A stretch of DNA of 62,472 nucleotides from assembly GCA_900539625.1 (NCBI GenBank), contig UQCW01000010.1, positions 1 to 62,472 of the forward strand, written 5' to 3'. Position numbers and translations under genes: made by a program. The notes under the pieces were generated by a model. The model worked only from the letters and a program-made list of their open reading frames with translations, had not been told where the DNA came from and did not search any database. This document shows positions 17,781 to 25,065 of the stretch, in pieces. The DNA comes from an uncultured Prevotella sp. GTDB lineage: Bacteria; Bacteroidota; Bacteroidia; Bacteroidales; Bacteroidaceae. How positions within the stretch are numbered: position 1 is the stretch's first letter; each line of letters begins with the position of its first letter.

Positions 17781-17818
17781 ATGGCGGTTGCACTTTACAT
17801 TGAAAGTACAACCGCCTA
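17781..17818 (-). terminator. Terminator of sufE
   Basis: Stem GGCGGTTGCACTTT (17783-17796) with AAAGTACAACCGCC (17803-17816), followed on the minus strand by ATTTTCTTTG. It lies about 40 bases beyond the sufE stop. Confidence 0.75.
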
Positions 17819-17858
17819 AGTGGTATTAACCGCCTGCTCGTGAGCAGGTTCAGAGAAA

Positions 17859-18287
17859 TTACGCCTCTGCGAGTTTCGTTTTAAACGCCAGCGCGTACAT
17901 GCGCATCTGCTTAATCATGGCCAGCAGACCGTTGCTGCGCGTGGGGGAGAGGTGTTCCGTCAGACCGATTTCGCGGATGAAATAAAGGTCGGCGTCGAGA
18001 ATTTCCTGCGGCGTATGGCCGCTCACCACGCGGATGAGCAGCGACACGATGCCTTTCACGATTAGGGCATCGCTTTCGGCGCGGAAAGTGAGGATGCCGT
18101 TGTTCTCGTCACACACCAGCCACACGCGGCTTTGGCATCCGTCGATGAGGTTTTGTTCCGTCTTTTCGTTGTCGGGCAGCGGTTCCTGTTCTTCTCCCAG
18201 GTCAATCAAGAGCTGGTAGCGGTCCATCCAGTCATCGAGTTCAGAAAACTCTTCGATGACTTCGTCTTGTTGTTCGTTGATTGTCAT
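17859..18287 (-). CDS. sufE: SufE-family sulfur acceptor for Fe-S cluster assembly
   Basis: 142 residues from the ATG at 18287; a TTG two codons upstream is less likely. SufE accepts persulfide sulfur from the desulfurase SufS and stimulates it. The acceptor loop is intact: LIDGCQSRVWL with the invariant cysteine. The C-terminal EIGLTEHLSPTRSNGLLAMIKQM helix is typical. No sufBCDS genes are near. It lies 15 bases after the glutaminyl-cyclase stop and probably shares its transcript. Confidence 0.95.
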   Translation of the reverse strand: MTINEQQDEVIEEFSELDDWMDRYQLLIDLGEEQEPLPDNEKTEQNLIDGCQSRVWLVCDENNGILTFRAESDALIVKGIVSLLIRVVSGHTPQEILDADLYFIREIGLTEHLSPTRSNGLLAMIKQMRMYALAFKTKLAEA

Positions 18288-18302
18288 ATTCAAAATTGCG
18301 TA

Positions 18303-19307
18303 TTATTGTTCCTCCGAAATCAGTTGCACGAGCGTCTGTCCCACCAGACGAAGGGTCTCTGAAGAGATGTTTTCTGGCGTGTCGTGGCTCGTGTGCCATG
18401 TGCTGCCGAAGGAATGTTCCGAAGAAGCGATGTAGGGGATGATGTCAACCGTTGGCACGGCAGCGATTTGGTTGATGTTGACGTGGTCGTCTGTGGCATA
18501 GGCGCCGTCTTGTTTCAGGAACAAGTTTCCCGCGCCGATGCGTGATGCCGTGTCCCAAATGCGGTGCATGACAGGTTCGGCATATTGTGTGGAGAAGCCC
18601 TCAAAGCAGAATCGCGCGTCGCGGCCGCCCACCATGTCGAGCAAAATGCCATAGCGTGCGCGATAGCCCGCCGTTGACGCCTGTTCGGCCCAGTGGCGCG
18701 AGCCCAAACACCAGTCGCGTCCTTCGTCGTCGCCCGTTCCCCAATAGGGGGCGCCGCAGTCTTCCAGGTCGAAGCAGACGAAGTCGATGCCAACGGCCGG
18801 TTTCAATTCCTTCAAGAGGCGTGCCAGTTCGATGATGACCGCCACACCGCTTGCTCCGTCGTTGGCCGCCATTACCGGCGTGTTGCGGTGGAGCGTGGAG
18901 TCGGGGTCGGCGTCACACCACGGGCGGCTGTCCCAGTGGCTCGTGATGAGAATGCGCTCCGAGGCATCGGGGTTATAGGCCGCGATGATGTTGCGTCCGT
19001 GCAGCATCTGTCCGTCCCAGCGTTTGGCGGTGACAGGTTGTTCCGTCACCTCAAGTCCGTAGCCTTTCAGTTTTTCCACGATATAGTCAGCGCAGCGTCG
19101 ATGGGCTTCCGTTCCCGGTACGCGTGCGCCGAAGTCACATTGCGTTTTGATGCTCGCCAATGCCGAGTCGGCCGAGAATTTCACGGCGCAGAGCGGTTCG
19201 TCGGCGTTGTTTTCGTTGGCCGCCGTTCCGTTGTTTTTGCAGGCGCCCAGTGCCAGGGACATTGAAAGGCCGATGGCGCAGAGGGCAAAATGTTTGAAGA
19301 TGGTCAT
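18303..19307 (-). CDS. Lipoprotein M28-family glutaminyl-peptide cyclotransferase (type II QC)
   Basis: 334 residues with a lipobox LALGAC (Cys23). The fold is an M28 zinc aminopeptidase-like domain. ITSHWDSRPWCDAD, MAANDGASGVAVIIELARLL, DFVCFDLEDCGAPYWG and the late WHTSHDTPENIS supply the metal ligands and catalytic acid, as in the animal-type glutaminyl cyclases reported from Porphyromonas and Prevotella. Such enzymes turn N-terminal Gln of exported proteins into pyroglutamate. In Bacteroidetes many signal peptidase I sites leave Gln at position +1, as the OmpA protein at 33.7 kb shows. A plain aminopeptidase is the alternative. Confidence 0.87.
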   Translation of the reverse strand: MTIFKHFALCAIGLSMSLALGACKNNGTAANENNADEPLCAVKFSADSALASIKTQCDFGARVPGTEAHRRCADYIVEKLKGYGLEVTEQPVTAKRWDGQMLHGRNIIAAYNPDASERILITSHWDSRPWCDADPDSTLHRNTPVMAANDGASGVAVIIELARLLKELKPAVGIDFVCFDLEDCGAPYWGTGDDEGRDWCLGSRHWAEQASTAGYRARYGILLDMVGGRDARFCFEGFSTQYAEPVMHRIWDTASRIGAGNLFLKQDGAYATDDHVNINQIAAVPTVDIIPYIASSEHSFGSTWHTSHDTPENISSETLRLVGQTLVQLISEEQ

Positions 19308-19316
19308 GTGCGTTTC

Positions 19317-21086
19317 TTATAATTTCAAAAATCCGTTGTATTGCACCTGGCTCATGACGCGAAGGAAGTTGCCAGCCCAGAGTTTGCGCAGGTGTTTTTG
19401 CGTGAGTCCTTCGGCCATGAGGCGTTGCGTCAGCACGAGATAATCGGCTGCTGAGGCGAGTCCGCGCACGCCACCGTCGCCGTCGAAGTCAGAGCCGATG
19501 CCGACGTGGTCAATGCCAGCCACTTCAATCATATACATGATGTGGCGCACGGCGTCGATGAGCGTTGCCTCGCCGTTTTCGCGTAGGAATCCGTGGTAGA
19601 AGGTGGCCTGTGCGACACCGTTGCGGGCAGCGATGGTGCGCAGCTGGTCGTCGGTGAGGTTTCGCGGACTGTTGCAGAGCACGCGTGAGGAAGAATGCGA
19701 GCAGATGATGGGCTGCGAACTCAGGGCGACGGTGTCGTAGAACGTCTCTTCGGAGGCGTGTGAGAGGTCGACCATCATTCCGATGCGGTTCATTTCCTTC
19801 ACCACTTCGCGGCCGAAGTCGCTCAGTCCGCCGTGTTCGCGTTCCGATTTCCTTGCCGAATCGCAGATGTCGTTGTCGCCGTTGTGGCAAAGCGTCATAT
19901 AGATGACGCCGAGACGGCGGTAGCGTTCCAGATTGGAGAGGTCGCGTCCGATGGCATATCCGTTTTCGATGCCGAGGAGGATGGATTTCTGTCCGGCGGC
20001 CTTGTTTCCGAAAATCATTTTCGGCGTGTATGCCAGGCGTGCGCCGTAGCTGTGTTCCACCATGTGTTTCACCTGCTGGATGATGCCGTCGGTCTTGAGC
20101 GTTGCCGCCGCCAGTCCCTCCACGGAGCGTTCGCCCTGCGGGATATAGGCTGCCATGACCACCGCGTCGAGGCCCCCTTCCGTCATGCGGTGGAGGTCAA
20201 CGAGCACGTCATCGCGTCGCACCGCGATGTTGGCGCCGCGTTCGAAAGTCATCGGCGTGTCGCAGTGCGAGTCGATGGTGACGATGTCGTGGTGCAGGCT
20301 CTTCGCCTGACGGAAGTTTTCAGCGTTGTTGACAAAATGGCGGAAGAGCGGCGCCATGCAGCGGTCGGAAGCGTTGGCATAGCATTCTGGATGCCATTGC
20401 ACGCCGATGATGGGTTTCCATTCGTTGCTTTCCACCGCCTCGATGATGCCATCGGCAGAGCGTGCCGTCACGTGCAGGTGCGGTCCTGCCTCGCTGACAG
20501 CCTGGTGGTGGAAAGAGTTGACGGCCAGTTTTTCGCCCAGCAGACTGCGCAGCGTTGAGCGTTCCTCCGTGGTGATGAAGTGCGTGGAGAGTCCGCGTGG
20601 TGCCTTTTGCGAATGCTTGATGAGCGGTGTGTCGGCCAGTGGGGCGCTCTTGATGTCTTGGAACACCTTTCCGCCGAGCGCCACTGCCAGCACTTGGATG
20701 CCGCGGCAGATGCCCAGAATGGGGATGTTGCGGTCGTAGGCGAGACGAGCCAACAGCAGTTCAGAATAGTCGCGCACCGGACTGATTTCTCCCAGTTCTT
20801 CCTGCGGGTCTTCGCCCCAGCAGAGCGGGTTGATGTCGGCTCCGCCAGAAAGGAGGAGGCCATCGATGCGGTCGAGCAGGGTGGTGAGCAGTACGCGGTT
20901 TTCCGTTGCCGGGATAATCATGGGTATGCCGCCCGCCTGTTCCACGCTACGAAAATATCCCTCAGCCAGAGAGCATCCCCCCTGTGCGTCCATGTTTCCC
21001 GTGATGCCGATGACGGGACGCGCCGTGTGGTTGGGATAATGGTTCGTCACGGCGCGGTATTCGTTGATAAAGTCAAAATGATTCAT
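19317..21086 (-). CDS. Fusion of C26 gamma-glutamyl hydrolase (PuuD-like) and M19 membrane-dipeptidase-like enzyme
   Basis: 589 residues in one frame. Residues about 22-255 form a class I glutamine-amidotransferase-like peptidase C26: GADINPL, nucleophile Cys127 in GICRGIQVLA, and His232/Glu234 in GVQWHPE. Residues about 266-589 form an M19 dipeptidase: SHCD (His274, Asp276), the YMTLCHNGDNDICDSA loop, MVDLSHAS, ICSHSSSRVLCNSPRNLTD and GIGSDFDGDGG. C26 enzymes split gamma-glutamyl bonds and M19 enzymes cleave dipeptides, so one chain could take gamma-glutamyl peptides to free amino acids. No signal peptide is seen, so it is probably cytoplasmic. The cyclase gene starts 9 bases downstream. Confidence 0.92.
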   Translation of the reverse strand: MNHFDFINEYRAVTNHYPNHTARPVIGITGNMDAQGGCSLAEGYFRSVEQAGGIPMIIPATENRVLLTTLLDRIDGLLLSGGADINPLCWGEDPQEELGEISPVRDYSELLLARLAYDRNIPILGICRGIQVLAVALGGKVFQDIKSAPLADTPLIKHSQKAPRGLSTHFITTEERSTLRSLLGEKLAVNSFHHQAVSEAGPHLHVTARSADGIIEAVESNEWKPIIGVQWHPECYANASDRCMAPLFRHFVNNAENFRQAKSLHHDIVTIDSHCDTPMTFERGANIAVRRDDVLVDLHRMTEGGLDAVVMAAYIPQGERSVEGLAAATLKTDGIIQQVKHMVEHSYGARLAYTPKMIFGNKAAGQKSILLGIENGYAIGRDLSNLERYRRLGVIYMTLCHNGDNDICDSARKSEREHGGLSDFGREVVKEMNRIGMMVDLSHASEETFYDTVALSSQPIICSHSSSRVLCNSPRNLTDDQLRTIAARNGVAQATFYHGFLRENGEATLIDAVRHIMYMIEVAGIDHVGIGSDFDGDGGVRGLASAADYLVLTQRLMAEGLTQKHLRKLWAGNFLRVMSQVQYNGFLKL

Positions 21087-21150
21087 GGCTGTTGCTTAGA
21101 TTCAAACAGATGTTCAAGCAGATTCACATCAACTGCTTGCCATTGCTGAG

Positions 21151-21444
21151 TTACTGTTTCTTCCTCCGTTTCGGATTTTCGGGAAACCATCCCTTTTTGA
21201 CGCGCTCTTCCTGTTCGAAGAGTTCCTTGATGGTCCAGAGCGAAGAGAAACCGACGATGCCGCAGAGGGCGCTCCAAAAGATGCTCGCGATGAAGAGCGC
21301 CGCCACGGCGCATCCTATGCCAAGGAGCAGGAATACCCACCACGGGCGGGTGCCGAAATAATAATGCGTCTTGATGACGATGGGGTGGAAGATGCCGATG
21401 ACCACAAAAGTGGCCACGCCGAGCAGGAGTCCTTCGTAGTTCAT
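21151..21444 (-). CDS. DUF4491 small membrane protein
   Basis: 97 residues with three membrane helices (about 5-22, 34-52 and 55-68) and the conserved ending SLWTIKELFEQEERVKKGWFPENPKRRK. GIFHPIVIKTHYYFGTRPWW is also diagnostic of DUF4491, a family of unknown function in Bacteroidetes and some Firmicutes. It lies 64 bases upstream of the C26-M19 gene on the same strand. Confidence 0.88.
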   Translation of the reverse strand: MNYEGLLLGVATFVVIGIFHPIVIKTHYYFGTRPWWVFLLLGIGCAVAALFIASIFWSALCGIVGFSSLWTIKELFEQEERVKKGWFPENPKRRKKQ

Positions 21445-21468
21445 AACTGTTGCTTTATCGTGGGTTAC

Positions 21469-21616
21469 TAAGTAATGGTAAGTAGGTGGTCGAAACTATT
21501 TTATCGTATCACCATTACTAAGTGATGGTGAAAGAATAAGTTGACCTATTTTGACAGGGCATAAGAAATAAATCCTTACTCCACAAAATTGGTCAAGTTA
21601 TTTTTTTACCATCACT
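21469..21616. repeat. Tandem pair of AGTAATGG-ended mini-elements
   Basis: The first part (about 21469-21520) runs from TACTAAGTAATGGT to ACCATTACTA and contains the AAGTAGGTGGTC motif. The second (21521-21616) starts AGTGATGGTGAAAGAATAAG and ends in the inverted form, with about 35 bp of imperfect terminal repeat. It matches the element at 57538-57719 at both ends but lacks that element's central hairpin, so it is a deletion derivative. It lies between the Lrp and DUF4491 genes. Confidence 0.8.
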
Positions 21617-21736
21617 AAAACAAAGCGCAAGCCCTGCAGAGATTACGAGGGGAGTGTTTGCCACCCCTTATATTCTGTGCGGGCTTGCACCTCAGCAGGT
21701 GATGGAGTCCATCACAAGATATTCCAATTATTTGGG

Positions 21737-22333
21737 TTATTCCGATTTTGCGGCGCGTCCGCGTCGTTTCGTTTCCGGCACGCTGACCGTTTCGTCCATG
21801 TCATCGCGCACCTTTCCTCTCAGTTCTTCAGCGAAGTCGAGCGCCGCTTTCATGTCGTCATCGGTGTCGGCTGTTGGCACGATGATGGGCACTTGTCGTG
21901 AGAAGCTTTCTTCGAGCGAGATGAGGGTTTCGGTCGACACCACGCCGGGAATTTCTTGAATGCGGTTGTTGAGCAATTCCATGAGATGTTCATTGTCGCG
22001 CGAGAAGAGCTTGATGAGCATGGTGTAGTTGCCAGTGGTGTAGTGGCATTCCACGATTTCAGGAATCTTCACCAGTTCGGCTGCCGCTTCCTTGTACATC
22101 GAACCGCGTTCGAGCGTGATGCCCACATAAGTGCAGGTGCTGTAGCCAATGTGTTTGGCGTTGACCGTATAGCCAGAGCCAGTGATGACACCGGCTTCAC
22201 ACAGGCGCGAAACGCGCTGATGGATGGCTGCGCGGCTGACACCGCATACTTCTGCCACGTCTTTGAAGGGTACGCGGGCGTCAAGAGAGATTATTTGAAG
22301 TATCTTCAAATCCAGTTTATCAACTTTCTTCAT
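21737..22333 (-). CDS. Lrp/AsnC-family transcriptional regulator
   Basis: 198 residues from the ATG at 22333 (MKKVDKLDLKILQIISLDARVPFKDVAEVCGVSRAAIHQRVSRL). The in-frame start at 22417 lies upstream of the likely promoter. The N-terminal winged helix-turn-helix is at about 5-60, followed by the AsnC/RAM ligand-binding domain (about 70-150: VGITLERG, ECHYTTGNYTMLIKL). The last 45 residues are an acidic then basic tail ending RRGRAAKSE, longer than in the usual 150-residue Lrp protein. It probably senses an amino acid. Targets are unknown. Confidence 0.9.
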   Translation of the reverse strand: MKKVDKLDLKILQIISLDARVPFKDVAEVCGVSRAAIHQRVSRLCEAGVITGSGYTVNAKHIGYSTCTYVGITLERGSMYKEAAAELVKIPEIVECHYTTGNYTMLIKLFSRDNEHLMELLNNRIQEIPGVVSTETLISLEESFSRQVPIIVPTADTDDDMKAALDFAEELRGKVRDDMDETVSVPETKRRGRAAKSE

Positions 22334-22355
22334 GTGTTGTTCTTTTAGATGGGGG

Positions 22356-22398
22356 CAAAGATACGGAATATTATGCAAATTGACGCTATATGCATAAA
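22356..22398 (-). promoter_or_regulatory. lrp promoter with possible autoregulatory site
   Basis: TATCTTTG on the minus strand (22356-22363) fits TAnnTTTG, 23 bases before the ATG. Just upstream, TATGCATA and TTTGCATAATA form an AT-rich near-repeat that could bind the Lrp protein itself. No spaced TTTG element is obvious. Confidence 0.5.
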
Positions 22399-22434
22399 AA
22401 AAAGAGCAAAGCGACATGCTATGCTCTCTTTTTA
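22394..22434 (-). terminator. Terminator of the dut-envC operon
   Basis: On the minus strand GAGCA pairs with TGCTC (22404-22408 with 22422-22426), extended by A/T pairs, and a run of eight T follows. It sits 22 bases after the EnvC-like stop and just upstream of the lrp promoter. Confidence 0.75.
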
Positions 22435-22456
22435 GAAGTTGATAGTCACCAATTAC

Positions 22457-23854
22457 TCATCTGGCGAGCCAGGGTAACGGATTGATGTGGTTGGCTGAGG
22501 CACCGCTGCGTTGGCGCAGTTGGAAGTGGAGCGTGGCGTTTCCTGTGCCGTCACTGGCAACAGTGCCGATGGTCTGTCGGGTGGTCACGTTCTGTCCGTT
22601 GCGCACGCTGACGCTTGCGAGGTTGCTGTAAACGGAATAAAATTCGCCGTGGCGCACGATGACGATGTATGAGCCGCCGATGTTGGCCACTGTGCTTACC
22701 TCTCCGTTGTAGACGCAGCGTGCTTGCGCCCCGCGTTTTCCCGTGAGGTTGATGCCCTTGTTGTCGAGCGTTACGCCAGAGAGCCCTTCCACGTTGTATT
22801 GCCCATAGCGACTTGTCACGGCATACGAGCCAGTGATTGGCATGGGCAGGCGTCCCTTGTTGGCGCGGAATCCCGAAGAAACCGTGCGGTCGACACGGTC
22901 TTCCTCGTAATAGTGCGGCGTTTCCGTGCGAGTGCTTCCTCGTCGTGTGGAGGCGCTACTTGAGGAACTCCGTTTGTTTTTTCCAGCTGGCGTCTTCTTG
23001 TTGCGTGCCCTTCTGGCCGCTTCAGCCTTAGCCCTGGCTGCCGCTTCGCGCTTGCGGCGGGCCTCCGCTGCTTTTCTGGCCGCTTCTTCGCGTTTGCGGC
23101 GTGCTTCAGCGGCGGCGATTTCTTGTTTGATGAGGCGGTCGATTTGCGCATCGAGTCTCTGTTGCTTCTTGCGTTGCTGTGCGATGGTCGATTGCAGGGC
23201 CGACTGCTTCTTGTTTAGTTCGTTGACCACCATTTGCCGTTGCGCCTTCTGTCCCTCCAATTGCTGATGGTGTGAGCGGGCATCGCCCAGCAACGCATCT
23301 TTGTCGCGTTTCGCCGTTTGCAGTTCGTTGCTCTTCGCCGTCACCGCTTCCTGCTTTTTGCGTATGATTTCAGCCTGCGCCCTCAAGAACTTCGTATATT
23401 CCGAGGCGTAGCGCATGCGGCGGTACATCTGTCGGAAGTTTTTCGACATGAGCACAAACGTCCACCGGTTTTGCAGCAGGCGGTTGCGGTTCATATACAA
23501 CACCACTTTGCGGTATTTGTGCTTACACGTTGAGAGGTCAGTTTGCAGCGAATCCAGTTCCTTTTGCAACACCGCGATGTTTCCTTGCAGCGTTGTCACC
23601 TCCGCTTGGTATCCTTCAACAACCTTCTGTTGCTCATGAATTTGCGAATTGATCACAGCGAGGTTGTTGAGTTGCGTTTTCACGTCGCGCTTCGTGGTGT
23701 GGAGCAGTTGTTCAGAATTAGCAATCTGTTTTTTCAGTGCTGTGCTCTGTTGCTGCAAACTTTTAATGCGCTTGCTGCTCTGAGCTGAAGCCGTGGCGGA
23801 GAAGAGACACAGCAGACAGGCGGCGATGCAGAATAGATGGATTTTATGAAACAT
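22457..23854 (-). CDS. EnvC-like murein hydrolase activator (coiled coil + degenerate LytM)
   Basis: 465 residues: a signal peptide ending ATASAQ, long coiled coils (about 25-130 and 150-290, the latter Ala/Arg/Lys-rich), a basic linker, and a C-terminal M23/LytM domain (about 335-465: GVTLDNKGINLTGKRGAQ, VRHGEFYSVYSNL, ATLHFQLRQ). The metal-binding histidine and aspartate of active M23 peptidases are replaced (NKGIN where H-GxD is expected, ATLHF where HLHF is expected). This is the EnvC/NlpD situation: a non-catalytic activator of septal amidases, normally controlled by FtsX, which is encoded at 10.7 kb. It is the last gene of the dut operon. Confidence 0.87.
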   Translation of the reverse strand: MFHKIHLFCIAACLLCLFSATASAQSSKRIKSLQQQSTALKKQIANSEQLLHTTKRDVKTQLNNLAVINSQIHEQQKVVEGYQAEVTTLQGNIAVLQKELDSLQTDLSTCKHKYRKVVLYMNRNRLLQNRWTFVLMSKNFRQMYRRMRYASEYTKFLRAQAEIIRKKQEAVTAKSNELQTAKRDKDALLGDARSHHQQLEGQKAQRQMVVNELNKKQSALQSTIAQQRKKQQRLDAQIDRLIKQEIAAAEARRKREEAARKAAEARRKREAAARAKAEAARRARNKKTPAGKNKRSSSSSASTRRGSTRTETPHYYEEDRVDRTVSSGFRANKGRLPMPITGSYAVTSRYGQYNVEGLSGVTLDNKGINLTGKRGAQARCVYNGEVSTVANIGGSYIVIVRHGEFYSVYSNLASVSVRNGQNVTTRQTIGTVASDGTGNATLHFQLRQRSGASANHINPLPWLAR

Positions 23855-23955
23855 TCCTTTCGAGATTTGATGGGGCGTTCTATATGGAGCATTCTATATG
23901 GAGCATATATATAGCTGTTCCATTATAGAGCCCTCCTTATGTAAGACAGGCGTCT

Positions 23956-24798
23956 TTATTTCATGTTGATGAGTTTGCCCAGCAAGTCATCTGCCTTCAT
24001 GGGCGTATATTTCGACGACACGCTGGTGTGTCCTTCCCATCCCGTTGCGTGGTCGATGCGGCTGAGCGTGAGGGAAAATCCGAAGTTTTTGCCCAGTCCC
24101 GTGACGGCACACTTCATGGTCGTCGGGAAGGGACGGTTGTTGAGCGTTGTGAAGTCGGCATACTTCCATTCCAGTTTGCCGTTGCGCGTTGTGTTTTTGT
24201 TTTGCGCCGTCATGCCGTCAATAACGGCCTGCTCCGTCAGCGTGGAGAACACGTATTTCAGTTGCGGCGTGTTGTTGAGCGAGAGCAACGTGTGGCTGCC
24301 AGATGATGCCAGTTGGAAATCGCTGCCGTTTCCAACGCTCTCATGTCCTGGGCGAAAGAGTTCGCCCCAGAAGAGCGCCTGCAAAGCGTTGAAATCCAAG
24401 CCTGCCTGCTGAAGGAACTTCATGTCGGAATATTTGGCGCGGACATAGCGTTTGTTGTAGCGGTCGATGAGCAGCACGTCATTGGGCGAAAACTCCATGC
24501 GGGCCACTTCAAAGCCTAAGAAAGTGAGCGAGAGCTGCACCACGTCGTCGCGCTTCATGCGCAGCGTGCCGCCCGCCGAAATGTCCTTGCCGCCGGCGTT
24601 GAGCGACATTTTGATGCGTGCCGTGATGGTCTTTTCGGTCTGTGCGTTGGCGCAAACCCGTTTCACATAATGCTCGGCCTTCGTTTTCGTTTCGCTGGTG
24701 TGCTCCGGTGTGGAAGACGGCGTCTTGCTCAAATCGCGTGAAGAACGGCAGGCTGCGAGCGACAGCACTGCGAGAATGACAAAGAGATATTTCATCAT
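23956..24798 (-). CDS. DUF4292 lipoprotein
   Basis: 280 residues with lipobox LSLAAC (Cys17). An ATG one codon later would serve equally well. The body is a LolA/LolB-like half-barrel family in Bacteroidetes: TITARIKMSLNAGGKDISAGGTLRMKRDDVVQLSLTFLGFEVARMEFSPNDVLLIDR. Its place between the TPR lipoprotein and EnvC-like genes is conserved in the phylum. A role in lipoprotein or lipid handling at the outer membrane is a structural guess, not shown. Confidence 0.85.
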   Translation of the reverse strand: MMKYLFVILAVLSLAACRSSRDLSKTPSSTPEHTSETKTKAEHYVKRVCANAQTEKTITARIKMSLNAGGKDISAGGTLRMKRDDVVQLSLTFLGFEVARMEFSPNDVLLIDRYNKRYVRAKYSDMKFLQQAGLDFNALQALFWGELFRPGHESVGNGSDFQLASSGSHTLLSLNNTPQLKYVFSTLTEQAVIDGMTAQNKNTTRNGKLEWKYADFTTLNNRPFPTTMKCAVTGLGKNFGFSLTLSRIDHATGWEGHTSVSSKYTPMKADDLLGKLINMK

Positions 24799-24877
24799 GG
24801 CTGTATGCTTGGGGGGAAATCAAATAGACTCCCGTTGTTTGTTGTCTGAAGAAAAAGAAGGGAAGAGCGTCATTATA

Positions 24878-25065
24878 GGGGTGTTCTATAAATTAGTTTT
24901 AATGGAGATTCTTTATTTAGGATTGACTTGGCCGCTTTTACAGTTCTCACTCGCATCTTGCTGTATTTCAAAGACTCACATAGCTCGCTATGCTCGTCTT
25001 TGAAATACAACAATCTGCTTCGCGATAAATGTAAAATCGGCTCAAGCTAATTTATAGAACACCCC
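24878..25065. mobile_element. 188-bp MITE, copy 1, with TATA target duplication
   Basis: Terminal inverted repeats GGGGTGTTCTATAAATTAG are perfect at both ends. TATA directly flanks both sides (24874-24877 and 25066-25069). The interior is a long imperfect palindrome whose tip is TGTATTTCAAAGAC/GTCTTTGAAATAC around TCACATAGCTCGCTATGCTC (24976-24995). Copy 2 at 51222-51409 has the same length and differs at one base. No transposase is encoded; the short open frame shared by both copies is not credible as a gene. It sits inside the dut operon and supplies the last base of the TPR gene's stop codon. Confidence 0.93.

Larger units (their letters stand above)
16336..17858. other. Long gene-free stretch rich in repeats
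   Basis: No open frame here has recognisable protein sequence. It holds an 11-bp hairpin CGGATGATTTG/CAAATCATCCG (16610-16639), a relic of the AGTAATGG family (16661-16684), one TAGGGTGTTCAAAAT motif (17101-17115), a 22-bp tandem-repeat element, a larger inverted-repeat element and two terminators. The promoter of the beta-trefoil gene must also lie at its left end, but no convincing -7 box was found. It looks like an insertion hot spot. Confidence 0.7.

Noticed and set aside
24898..25003. Small open frame shared by both MITE copies (ending HIARYARL)
   Set aside because: It lies wholly inside the palindromic MITE, has no ribosome-binding site, and is conserved only because the element is duplicated.
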